64,000 nucleotides of DNA, taken from the NCBI GenBank assembly GCA_029964075.1, contig CM057147.1, forward strand, positions 14,963,513 through 15,027,512, given 5' to 3'. The notes under the pieces were generated by a model that saw nothing but the letters and a program-made list of their open reading frames with translations, did no database searches and was not told where the DNA came from. Numbering within the stretch: position 1 is the stretch's first letter; the number at the start of each line of letters is the position of its first letter. The translations under genes were made by a program, and so were the position numbers. This document shows positions 1 to 11,900 of this stretch, one piece after another. The DNA is from Patiria pectinifera (Eukaryota > Echinodermata > Asteroidea > Valvatida > Asterinidae).

Positions 1-339
1 ATAGATGTCCCAAACGGGATGTGGAAAAAATATGTGAAAACTCTGAGGAGAAGTGTGGATAGAGAAAAGAAAATCTTAACGAAAAGAAGTGCTTTTTTTC
101 AGCTGGTGCGTTGATTTGAAAAATGTGAAATATAAAAAAAAATTAAAGCATATTCTTGATTTAGAGAAAAGAACACTGGAAGAAATATATTCCTACTCAT
201 ACACAAAATCTGAAGTTCCAGTTTTCTGGGGGGGGGTATTTAGTTGTTGTTTTTCACACAAACCATACAACTTAAAAATTCATAAATAAAATATTCACTT
301 TGCTCAAAACACAGACAGTACATCTGTAATCTGTCCCGA

Positions 340-622
340 CCTTCGGATGGGACGTAAAGCCGTAGGTCCCGTGTGTTGTGTAATGCACTTTAAGGAGCAA
401 TAACACTTATTGCTAAGAGAAGGGGTTCGCCCCAGTGGCAGTGGCTGCAATATGCGCCGCAGTACCTTGTAAACCCCTATAAGGTGTTACACAATGGGTC
501 TCATATTTCTCATAAACTTTAATTACCTTTCTTTATTAATAGACATAATTTCCAGTGCCTTGAGTACCTACTTGTTGGTAGATAAGAGCGCTATAAGACT
601 CCGGTATTATTATATTATTAAT
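340..622 (+). mobile_element. SINE-like dispersed repeat, copy 1
   Basis: A block starting 'ccttcggatgggacgtaaag' and ending near 'gactccggtattatt' recurs at 47,585-47,874 with the same order of internal landmarks (gtaggtcccgtgtg, gctgcaatatgcgcc, cataaactttaattacc, cgccttgagtacc). The AT-rich microsatellite-like 3' end and the clean insertion of the second copy point to a SINE 3' body without a visible tRNA-like head. Family assignment is inference. Confidence 0.6.
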
Positions 623-645
623 ACACTTCTTAGTGCCTATCTGAC

Positions 646-784
646 CTTCTTTAATTGCCTTGGCAGCCCTTTCCAGAAACAACTGTTTCTCTGGGTCGGA
701 CAGGTCAGTGAACTTTGACACGTGACTCTCAGTCAGTTGCTGTTGAATGGCTTGGTTCAGCTCCTCGGTCAAGACCTTCCACTC
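646..784 (-). CDS. candidate internal exon of an unidentified gene
   Basis: On the minus strand an open stretch starts just after an acceptor-like 'tttctag' (exon from 784) and runs to a donor-like AAG/GTCAGA (646). It reads EWKVLTEELNQAIQQQLTES and continues with VSKFTDLSDPEKQLFLERAA and KAIKE. The low-complexity-free, helical, Glu/Lys/Gln-rich composition looks like real protein rather than a chance frame, and the neighbouring 340-622 SINE would lie in its flanking intron. I do not recognise the family and no partner exon is visible in the window. If real, the gene would be transcribed away from B3GLCT, with the rest of it left of position 1. The donor is not a strong consensus, so the 3' edge is uncertain. 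Confidence 0.45.
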
Positions 785-1020
785 CTAGAAATACGGGGCA
801 AAATAATAATAATGTCAACATAATACTTATTAATATTATTGTCACCATGGCATGTTCATCGATAAGAAAACTGTCACCTTCAGAAATGCAATATGGTTAT
901 GTACCTAGGACTCTACCATGTCCAAATGTTAAAAAAAGGTGATTCGTAGAGTCCTAGTTACTCAGACTAGTTGTTAGGCCTACTTCTCAACCAGTGCAGA
1001 GTACGGAAACTCCCGGGGTA

Positions 1021-1464
1021 ATCGTGTAGTGTAGGGCCCAGTTCCTATAAGGGAACAAAATCCACTTTAAAATTATCGGACCTACCAAACTAGTTGGCGA
1101 CATTCTCAATAAACAGGTATGTCATAGATAGAGGGAAGGGTTTTGATTTTTTTGAGGGAAAATTGGGGGTAAAATGACGATGACAGCGCAGCGACAACAC
1201 GCGACACGAAAATAAAGATGGCGATCACCACGCGATGTACCGTGAGCATGCACGGCGTGCTGAATCGCAAGGCACCAACCGTGCAGGAAAATCGTGATTT
1301 CTACCCCAATAATCTGTTCAAAATTGCAAAACGAGTGACATTAGAATTGAGAAAAGTCTGTTTTTGATTGTACAGGTACAGGTGATTTTTGAGCAATAAA
1401 AAACATTTTTGACTCTAATTTGATCAAAACAAAAACAGGGGCCCTACACTGCTTCACGATCGCC
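1021..1464 (+). mobile_element. MITE with AGTGTAGGGCCC terminal inverted repeats, copy 1
   Basis: The left end AGTGTAGGGCCC (from 1028) is matched inverted by GGGCCCTACACT (to 1450), and the inversion extends outward to 'atcgtgt' and 'cacgatcgcc'. A second copy with the same interior (ctaccaaactagttggcgac, gggggtaaaatgacga, gatcaaaacaaaa) lies at 25,914-26,364. About 440 bp and no coding capacity, hence a non-autonomous DNA transposon. Target-site duplication is not clear. Confidence 0.7.
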
Positions 1465-1614
1465 ACTCCCAAAAAAGGTTCCACTGCCTTTGTTTTACCA
1501 TGGAGGAATAAGAATACCTGATGTGTTTCAAGCTACAAAGTAAACAATACAAAACTACATAGACCTAGTGCACGTACGAGCATTAACATGATTAATGATG
1601 TTGCGTAAAAGGAA

Positions 1615-2660
1615 TGGGTTTTGGGGCGACTGTGTCAGTCCTTTTGCATGGGCAGTGGGGCTGTTGTGCCCATTCTTGAAAATCACGCATTCTCGAGAAT
1701 GGGCGCGCATTCTTAAGAATGAGCGCCCATTCTTAAGAACGAGCACGCGTTCTTTAGAATGAGCGCTCATTCTTAAGATTGGGTGGGAATATCACGTGCA
1801 CAATTTATGAATTTTGCCCAATCTTAACAAACATTGCACGACATAATTATTTTAAATGAATTGTATAGCGGTTAAAAGGGAAACAATTCATATAAAGAGG
1901 AAAGAAAATGTTCCATGCTTCTGTACTCGTATAACTACGATAATTTGAATCAAATTAAACCTGTTATTATTGCTTTTTTCTGCCCACTATGGGAAGTTTT
2001 GTAATAACGGAGGACTGGGAACTAGTCTGGGAAGTGTTTTGTTTAGGCTAGACAAGTTACAAGTCCCTGCATGTATCATATGCGTGCCACGAAAAAAAAG
2101 ATGTCCAGAAGCTGCCAAAATTGCTCTTTTGACTAGATAGAATCCAGCTCTGCGACGTTAAGGTGGGGTGTGAACAATAAATTGGTGGCAATTTAAATGG
2201 GAAATAGCATTAGCACTATGGGATGTCGCAGTATTCATTCTCATTCTTCACATTCTTCATTCTTACGTCCCCCCCCCCACCCCCCCCCGCTTTTATTATC
2301 CCAAATATTAGAATTCTTTGCACTAGTATTATTATGCCTCTTATTTTTTCCAGGTCCCCCCCCCCATATCAATACGCCTATAGATACTTATCATATCCAC
2401 TCTACTTTTCAGCGCCTTGCATTGCAATCAGTGAACGAGGATGCAGCTAGACTTGCCAAGCGCAGCCGGTGCTCGGCATCGACAAGACCGTTATCTTGTC
2501 GCGCATTCTCAAGAATGTGCGCCCAATCTGGAAGAGTTATTTTTTGCCAAGATTGAGCAAGGATCCAGTTGCACATTCTCAAGAATGTGCCTGCCCATTC
2601 TCGAGAATGCGTGATTTTCAAGAATGGGCACAACAGGGCGACTTGACCAAAATCATCATC
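1615..2660 (+). mobile_element. foldback element with ends built of palindromic CATTCTYRAGAATG repeats
   Basis: The left end (about 1,665-1,785) carries repeated units such as gcgcattcttaagaatgagc. The right end (about 2,505-2,640) carries the same type in inverted order. The segments 'tgttgtgcccattcttgaaa' at left and 'tttcaagaatgggcacaaca' at right are reverse complements, and homology extends to 'gggcgact' beyond. The middle holds C-rich tracts and no gene. Confidence 0.6.
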
Positions 2661-2819
2661 TCATTTTTCGACAGAATATTAACTGAAAATAAAGTGCGAA
2701 TCATGCAAAACTTTACAATTTTTACAACACGATAACAATTTCAGATTGCTTCTTGTACAAATACACATATGAATAACAAAATATACTAACATCTGTCTGT
2801 ACAATTTCACTTTTACAAT

Positions 2820-2999
2820 CGAGCAACCAGCGCGGATGCGCAGATTTCACTGGAGCCGCCATGTTGTTTACACCTGCCAACCAAGTCAGCGCGATGGCAC
2901 ATACAATTCTATTGGTCGAATGAGGAATTGGGGGTACATGTAAGCCAATGAACGTCCTCGTTTAATACCGTGCGTAATCAAATTGGGACGAACAAAAAC
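2820..2999 (+). promoter_or_regulatory. B3GLCT proximal promoter region
   Basis: Immediately upstream of the start codon. It contains two CCAAT-type boxes, one inverted (attggt near 2,911) and one direct (gccaat near 2,944), and a YY1-type site in reverse orientation at 2,855-2,865 (gccgccatgtt). A second YY1-like site overlaps the start codon (2,997-3,007). No TATA box is seen. Function is inferred from motif matches only. Confidence 0.4.
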
Positions 3000-5900
3000 A
3001 TGGCCGCCTCCATTGTCGCTTTCGTCGGTCTGATCACGGGTAAGAAATTGTGAAATAAGTTGTAATCGACCAATTTTTACAATACTTCTGACATACAGAA
3101 CTATTGCTTGAGTATTTTTTCACATTTAGATTCACACATTTGTTCATTTTTTATTTATTCAAGGTGTTTTTGCGGCAACTTTTGATCCATATTTCCCCCG
3201 TGATTTGACTGTTGCTGAACCGGACTTGGAGGTTAGTCTTGTTTCAGCCGCCTGGCGCATGCCCGGTTTTGCAGTTTCATCTTTAATAATAAATGCATTT
3301 TATAACCCATTTAAATGGGTTATAAAATCGCAACCAAAGTAGGCCCCCTAGTCTTATTTATATCTTTGCTTTTCTTGTGTCCAGATCATTGTGTGAATTC
3401 CTGCACCCCCTCCCTGCGCTTAGCGGAAACAGGTCAACTCGTACGCGAACCAACTCGTACGCGAGACAACTCGTACACGGATTGGTCAACTCGTACGCGA
3501 GACAACTCGTACGCCAGCCAACTCGTATGCAAGACAACTCGTACGCGGACCAACTCGTACGCGAACCAACTCGTACGCCAGGCAACTCGTACGCGGACCA
3601 AAATAAGCAAATTTAAATTGAACGATGTTTACGATCGCCAAAAGTTTACCCACAATGCCAAAGTTATCGATTCATCACAGTACACAGTTCGATATTGTAT
3701 GACTGAATAACTATGATTGTAGCCATATGTATTTTCAACAGTTTAAATTCCATAAATGCAACGATGTCAAGTTCAAAAGTTTCAATGATACAAAAAAACA
3801 TGATCCATTTTAATTGCGACCGATGTGTAGTGCAATGCTGCGGCATGCGCTTCCAACCACGCAGCTAGTGTGGAGAATTTGTCAAGACGTACAACGATTT
3901 GATTTACACATAGCGCGGGGCCACGCAATATGTATTGTTGGAAGTCTACAAATGCAGCGGACATTATACGATTTAAATTCTCACTACGTGGCAATATCTT
4001 GTCGTATAGCGTACGGTGTGAGCCAGGATCAGACATCGACAGTGTGCGAGTGGTCCGGGAAAACAAATCATAACTTTTTTGTTATGAGCAAAAAAAGCTG
4101 ATTTAAAACTGAATTAATTGGGACCACTCAGTAACACAAAATTATCCCCTTAACTTAAGAAAAAAAGAATGTGCCGGACAACTGACCGACCCTAATTTCC
4201 TACACGCCCGAACCAATGGTTTCAGTCTAGTCTATACTCACGCGTACGAGTTGGCTCGCGTATGAGTAGGTCCGCGTACGAGTTATCACGCGTACGAGTT
4301 TGTCCGTGTACGAGTTGTCCTGCGTACGAGTTGGTCGCGTACGAGTTGGCTCGCGTACGAGCTGACCTGTATTCTGCTTAGCCCCCCCCCCACTCCCCCT
4401 CCCCCCCTTTAATACTAGCCTGGGTTAGAACTTACATGGTCAGAAGATTAGCAAATGTGTTATGAAATATATGTGGTATCTGAAATATACATTCATTAAT
4501 TCCCCAACCTTTACACAAACCCCCTCAACCCCCCTTTTTTCCACCTAGACCTCCCCTCAAGTATGGCCCCCCTCTCTTTTCCCCACTTAAACCCCTCCTG
4601 TTCAATGGGACATTTTGAAAATTTATCAGATTCAGCTTGAGTAACTCCAGCTCCAATGCTTATCGCTAATGCGATGAGCATTGGAGCTGGAGTTACTCAA
4701 GCTATATCAGCTACTTCATTTAAATTTGCCCCGTTGTACTTCTTCTGATGTTGAAGTACACTGATTCCGTCAAATGTCATATAAACTTAATGTAGGCCTA
4801 CTTATGCAAACTTATACTATATGCAAATTAGTTTATACTTTGTCATTTTTTTCAGGGACATCATGCTACCACAGGGGAAGATATTGTGTTTGTTATTCGT
4901 AGCCAGCAGGCAAGTCCTCATGATCAGTGGGCTAAACAAGCCAAGGCAGACATAAAACAGCAGTATCGTATCTTGAACTTGGTAAGTCTTGGCCACAGGT
5001 CACAGGCTTAGATTCACATGATTCAGATGTCACCTTCTGATTTAAGGAAAATTATCCAAAACATGGGCAGGAATTTTTTAAAATTTGAACACATACTCTA
5101 TTATTCTCCTCCCAAAGTTTCAAAAGACAACACAGATTTGTTTCCCTGCCTGATCTGAACATCAGATAAAATCTAGAGGTTTCCGGGTTTTTTTATTTGC
5201 ACAACAGTAAAAAGTCCCAAAGTATGGAAGTTTAAACCATTGTTCTTTCTTTCTTATTTCAGGGCAACCCACAAGTTATTTTACTGCATCAACAGTATGA
5301 GTTTAGCGGTGTGTGGACAATTCTGCCTCTGTTACCTGAGTATGTATAATTGACCTTTCCTTGGAAAATATCACAAAAGACTAGTGTTCTCACATCTCCA
5401 GTAATATCTGGGATAAACTGCAGAAACAGTTAATATCCACAGAAGGCTTGTTGTATCAGGTGATTTCTTGCTCAATGTCAAGAATCATCCCAAAATGAAG
5501 TTAACAGTTTGTAATCATTAATACTGTCTCCTGAAGATTTTGGGAAAATTGTTCAGAATCTTGCAACTATTGACTAATTTAATGGGCTTATTTCTGACCA
5601 ACTTTTCCACAACTGATCCCCGACATCTAACCCTCCTATGCAAACATACATTCTGTGTCAAGTTGTCCTTTCAAAATCAATCAAGTGACTGTTTTCAACA
5701 GTTCAGAGCTCCCAGCCTACATAAAGCAGGATTGACTGGCTGTGACTGTTGATGAGACTTGATACTGTGCTTTGAGTGCAGGTGATTGAAAAGACAGCTG
5801 TGCAACCAGTTTCCTGCTTTTGTCTGTTGACTGAATTCGACTGTCACAGTGCTTGCTTGAAATATGATCTGACTGTTGGTGACTAGCCTAAAAAGTGTAA

Positions 5901-8900
5901 AAGTGCATGGCAGGGGAAGTGGATGGAATTTTTGACAGTCTACGACTGTTTATACAGCAGAAGGGTTAAAAGATGACTCCTTGTTTTGAGGTTTAACATG
6001 TAAAAATTGTTTCCATGAAATCAGTGCAGGCAGGAATTTATTTCAGGGAACTGCTATCAAGCACACATGTTATTTTGCTCAGGCAAGAAGTTTAACTGGG
6101 CCAAGAAAAAAAATGGTCAACTTATAAAATGCAAAATAAAAGACAACAAATGTAATTAGCAATATGCAAAGCAACACTCAGTAGCATGTTACAAATAAGG
6201 TTAGACAGATGAGAAGCAAGTGTGTTTGCATCAAGCAACTAAATAAAGTCCAGTGCAATCCAGTCTTATACACGTAAAGTTAGCATTGTTTGTAAAGAAA
6301 TTTCCATATCTGGTACACAGTACCCTGTGGAGACATGTGCATAATAGGAAACAAAAGATTGTATACGTCTCCGCAGGGCAATTTCTATAGGTGAATACGT
6401 CTCCACAAGGTTTTCACGAAATAGATATATGGATTTTACTCAAAAACTAGGAATTTCCAAGGTGTGTTGATCCGTCGCAAATTGAAGTATTTAATGTAAG
6501 GGATATTAAGTCCGAATTTCAGCCCAGGAAAGTAATTCTGGTTAAAGTAGGAGCATTTTGAAACTACACTTTCAAACTGGAAAACAAATCAGAGGGATGA
6601 CCACAGGTATTAGTACACGAGAATAAAGAAATGACTCCACAAGGATACAAATTCCAGTATGCGTGTTCATCTTCCTCACACCACCTCCTTTTTCTCATCA
6701 AGATTACATCACTGTAAACTCACAACAGACTTTGTTTTTCATATTTCAAACCAATTTTGTAAAGATTGAATGAGGATTTTGGCCAGGCCAAATGGTTATT
6801 CTTCTGTGAGGAACAGACTCGAGTCAGCGTCCATGGTCTGCTGCAAGTTCTCACCAAGTATAATCCACAGCAGGTATTCATTCACTTTTTCTCAATTTTT
6901 TTGCTGGTTTTTGTAAGATTTCCAAATTTAAATTTTGAATTTGAAGGGATTATTTTTATGAAACTGGGTTGTATCAGTTCTGTGGTGTTGGATTTGTTTA
7001 ATACCACAATATGTTTCTCTGCTTGGAGTCTTTAAGTCTTTGGCTCTGTTACTGAGTAGTACACTTCAAACGTCAACCGCCAAATAAAGCATCACAGTTT
7101 TTTTATTGATGGACATGTGAGGTGCCATCTTATGATCTTTTCTTTCACCTGTACATGTACAAAAATGTAACTACACTAAATTTCGGGACCATCTCCCTCA
7201 GAACAATGTAGGGTTTACTGGCTTGTGAAATTACAGGCAAACGCTGACCAGATATTTTTTAGTTCAGAGTGAACCCATAATTGAAGATTTCTTCAACTAT
7301 CTTTGGAATATACATTAAAAAAAAATGATAAAATCCATCTGACAGTATTTAAGTTTACGTTTAAGTCTTTAAAGCAGCATTTGTCAATCTGAACAAAAAT
7401 TTAACTATGCTTTGTTATACATGTATTTTGTGTTATCCTCAGGAGTGGTTTTTAGGCCGTGCTTTACAAGACCGAGCAGCCTCTGTCATCCATCACTACC
7501 GTTTCCATGACGACCCTTCCAAGTTCTCCTACCCTGACTTTGAGGCAGGCTGGCTCATCAGTACTGGTCTTTTGCGCAGGTAATTCAAATCACAACAAGA
7601 CAAATTTTGCTTTTGCCGACTTTCACATTTATAAAAGAAAAGTGTTTATTCAGAGAATTTTGGGATGCAGAAATGTTTATTAACATTCTTGGGAAATACG
7701 ACAGCTGTATTGCTTAAAATTGTTTGGACTATTTGTATCAAAAAGAAATTTGGCATTCAAACATGTAATTTAAAACCAATCAGCAAAATAATCATTTTGG
7801 TTTCGGGCCAAAAAACAAGGTATCCTGAAACATCTGTTAATGTTTATGTTAATATTTATGTAAACGATTATTTTTTTTCCCTGAAGTCTTTGTGTCCAGA
7901 GTACAAGTATTTACACACAAAGCTGCAAGGATTTCAAATGCTGTTCTATTTTGTCCTTTTACAGCCTTGCAGACAGATGGGAAGATGAGGAACATCGAAT
8001 GGATTTCTCCATTGATGTCAAACACGAGGTAAAATATTTGGAATAACCTGGTTCAGGATTTTTTTATGTGGATATCATAAATCCTTCAAAATATGTCACA
8101 GTGTTCACGTGGGCAAAGAATAGAGCATTCTGTTAAAAATGGTTGTGTTCAGTTTTGGAAATGATTAGTCTGTAATTCAAAGACTGTTTCAACTTGGATT
8201 TTTTTTTCTAATTTCTATTGCTTCAAATTTCCAACTTGATTGAGCAGGCCGATGTTTTGTTTCCTTTTCAGTTGGCGTATTACATATGGAATGATGGTAA
8301 TGGCACCAGACTGACAGCCCTGCTTTCCCTATGTGCTGGAAATGTTGAGGGGAACCCTGTGCCTAGGTCTGACAGTGAGATCAGGAAAGCACTGAACAAG
8401 GCAATACCAGATGGTCCCCGGGAGGAGGATGGGTGTGTCTCCGCCCACCCAAAGGGGCTACCTACTTGTGTAAGTTCAGTCATAGCCTATCAGGCTGCAG
8501 TTAAAGGTAATATATAACATTTGCAAACATCAAAAAACAAAAGTACGAAAATATTATGCATAACCTTACTTGACTGTAAGTGAATAATAGTTTCAAACAT
8601 CTTGTGACATCATGGCACCTGGTGTGCTGTTATTTTAAAGTAAATGGAATTTTCGTATCAACTTCCAACAATGGTCAGCTGACCATTGTTGAAAAAACTG
8701 ATTTTTTTTTCAAATACTACCCGCAATTCACCAAACTGAGTTTGTCCAGATTTTGTTTGCAATCGGTTACCCATCCATGAACTTGAAGGGGTGCAAGCCA
8801 GCTATTATCACTTATGTACTTTTCAAGTTGTGGAATTTTAAACACAACCACCATTTCAAAGTTCTGTCCACGGATCACAAAAAAGGTAAGTGTTCTTGCA

Positions 8901-11900
8901 GCAAAACGAAACACTTCACACACATTCCTATGTGATTTGGTTTCGTTTTGCTGAAAGAACACTTACCTTCTTGTGATCAGTGAACAGAACTTTAAAACGG
9001 TGGTTGTGTTTAAAATTCCGTAACTTGAAAACTACATGAGTGGTTGGAATGATTCTTGTACTGAAAGAAAGCTTACGAATTTGGCTTTCATATCCTAGAT
9101 TTTGAAAGTGCTTCATGCAGAACTTCACTAAAACATTGGTCTCGACATTTGGGGTGTTTTTTTTCAGTTCAGTTTTGGATTTTACCAGATTGATAAGATA
9201 TTGAATTTCACATCTTATATTGTGTTTTCATGTGTACAGGGAGAGGCCGTTCCAAAGGAAGACATTCTATTTGCAGTGAAGACGTGCAAGAAGTTTCACA
9301 AGGACAGAGGTATTTCATTACAGATAAAGACAAATGAAATAATACTGCAACTATCGCTCTTGATCACTAACGTCTTGAGCCGAGACTACGTGCGCGCGTG
9401 TTTAGAACATTTTGCACACTGCGCGCATGTGCACCTGATAGGGTTGGACGCACAGTTGTAATTTGCCTACAAAGATGGCTGTCTATGAGAGGGGTCTATA
9501 ACTTGTGACTTGACTAGGGACTGGATGACTTGTGATTGATGTTTAAAGCTGGAGTCCATCATTTGCAGCTATCCAAAAACTAACTGACGTAATTATTGTT
9601 GAAAAACATACTTGGTTGAAAGATAGTAATGGGACTAAACTCCCCGTGAAATTATTCTTTCTGGCAACCTGTCATTTTGAAGAAATCAACGAAAGAAGGC
9701 CTTTCCAACGGTACGTCTTAAGAAGCACCATTAGAAATTTCCGTTTCTAGTTCGTTTTTTTTTATTCGGCGAAGCGCGCGCAAGTGTTGACATGACGCAC
9801 ACACGCTCGTGGTTGCTATAATTCGTCGGATCAGTGCGCGACATCGCGTAGCTGCAATAGGCTTGGTGAGAACGTGGCTCGGAGGCTGAATTCAGGCCCG
9901 ATTCAAAACATGATTCAGCAACTTTTGATTTGAAATCGAGATCCTAGAATGTTGTTTTTCTCGAAATATACAGCTGAAGCTGAGCTGGAACTGCATCATG
10001 TTAGTTGTTGAGCACCCTTCTTTAGATTTTGAGCACTTTTGTTGCTTCAAATGAACAAAATGCACAAATTACAAATGATGGACTATATCTTTAACTCCAC
10101 TACAACACTGTCCTAGTACTACCAAATGAATGGACTAGTAGTCTCTTTGTCAACAACTGTCAATTCATTAATTTTGTTTCTCTTTCCAGTGCCCATCGTA
10201 CAGAAAACCTGGGGCAAGCATACCAGCCACATCGTCTTTGTCAGCGACGTCCAAGACGACACCATACCCACCATTGCATCTGGAGTGCCCAACACTGAGA
10301 GAGGCAAGTAAACACACCAAAAGTCTGATGTTAAAATAACACCCGTTTTAAGATATTCCTAAAGTACAAGATCTGGGTCGTATATGGTCAAAACGGTGTG
10401 GAAAATCAGGCCCAAGTTAAGGAATGGCGGCTATTTACAGAAAAACGGTCAAAACCTAGTTTGTCCACGTCTATGGCAGTCATGCAGACCTAATTACAAC
10501 TATTGCAGTTCTTTGTGCGTACAGTGCTATTGTGTTGACCATATCTCATAGACGTGCGTTTGGACAAACTGGTTTTTGACCATCTTTCTTTAGACCATCG
10601 CCACTTCTTAATTTAGGCTTTATTTTCAGCGCCGTTTTCACCATATATCACAAAGATGCTGTAGTTTAGGAATATTTTCAAACAATTTTAACATGTCTCC
10701 CCAGTTCCCAAAAATCTACGTCTGAAAAAGTGTACACATTTTTTTTGACCACCCTGTACACACACATAAATCTCAAGTCCTCGCAATGCAGTTGCATGTC
10801 CTCCATGTCAAGTGACCGACTATTCGCTGAATTTTATTTTTGTTCCGTGATTCTTTTACCCTGACTTGTGATTTGACTTGTCACTGACTGATAATAATGT
10901 CAGATAATGCAGATATCATACGCTGTGCAAAAAGCTGCAAACTTCTTGGTGGCTCTGGCATAAACTTTGTATGATTCTCCGTTTGATATACTTCAGGACA
11001 CTGTGGCAAGCTGTTTGCCATCTTTGAGATATTCAACTCCCAGCCTGAATACCGTAAATACTCCTGGCTGGTGGTAGCTGATGATGATACTATACTCGGG
11101 TAAGACTCCTCATCACTAATGTAATAAAGACGGTGACAAATCACACATTTAAACATTCAAAAGAAAGAAAATCTAAATCTGTTTACAAATGTTTAAACGA
11201 AACCTGAATTATAGAAAAGGGACCTACATTCATGTGATCTTCGTTTGAGTTGAACATCGCTTGAAAAAGAGAAAGAAAAGAAAAAGAGGCGCGAAGTCAT
11301 AGTGGTGTAAATTTAATGGGTTGGGGGTGGGACAAAATGTCCCTTCCCCCTCTTAAACTGATAAATTGAGAATATGTTGAGAAATACAAGAATTTTTTGG
11401 GACAAATATGTTTTGCCCCCCTCTAGAAAAAAATCCTGGCGACGCCCATGTACATAGCACAAATAGTTAACGATGTTTCAAATCTATTTAATTTACAAAA
11501 CCTGCATCACAGTGCTTGATTATATTTGAGGTACAGAAAGTGAAGTTTTTCAACGACTGCCGGTCTGCAGACGTAATGGGCAGGCAGCAGCCTTTGTGAA
11601 ATGGCTAAAAGTTTAAACAGTTCTTAAAATATTTGCTAAACGTTTACAAACAATTAAACGCAGAGTTACATCCTTAGAACGTAATCACAATCACTATGTC
11701 AAACAAAATCACCACCATCGACATGGTATTAAACATCATCTTTTACAATTCCAGGAAGCTAGCATCATGAATAAGAATTAAATTTTTCTTTTCTGTCTGT
11801 AACAGTGTAGCCAGATTGCGAGCACTCTTATCTTGCTACAATGCCAAGAAGCTGGTATTTCTGGGTGAGCGGTACGGCTATGGACATCTCAAGCTGGGCT

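Noticed and set aside
3315-3710. 131-residue frame with Arg-Thr-Asn-Ser-Tyr repeats
   Set aside because: Translation of the foldback element's tandem end inside an intron; a similar repeat peptide arises in the other frames.
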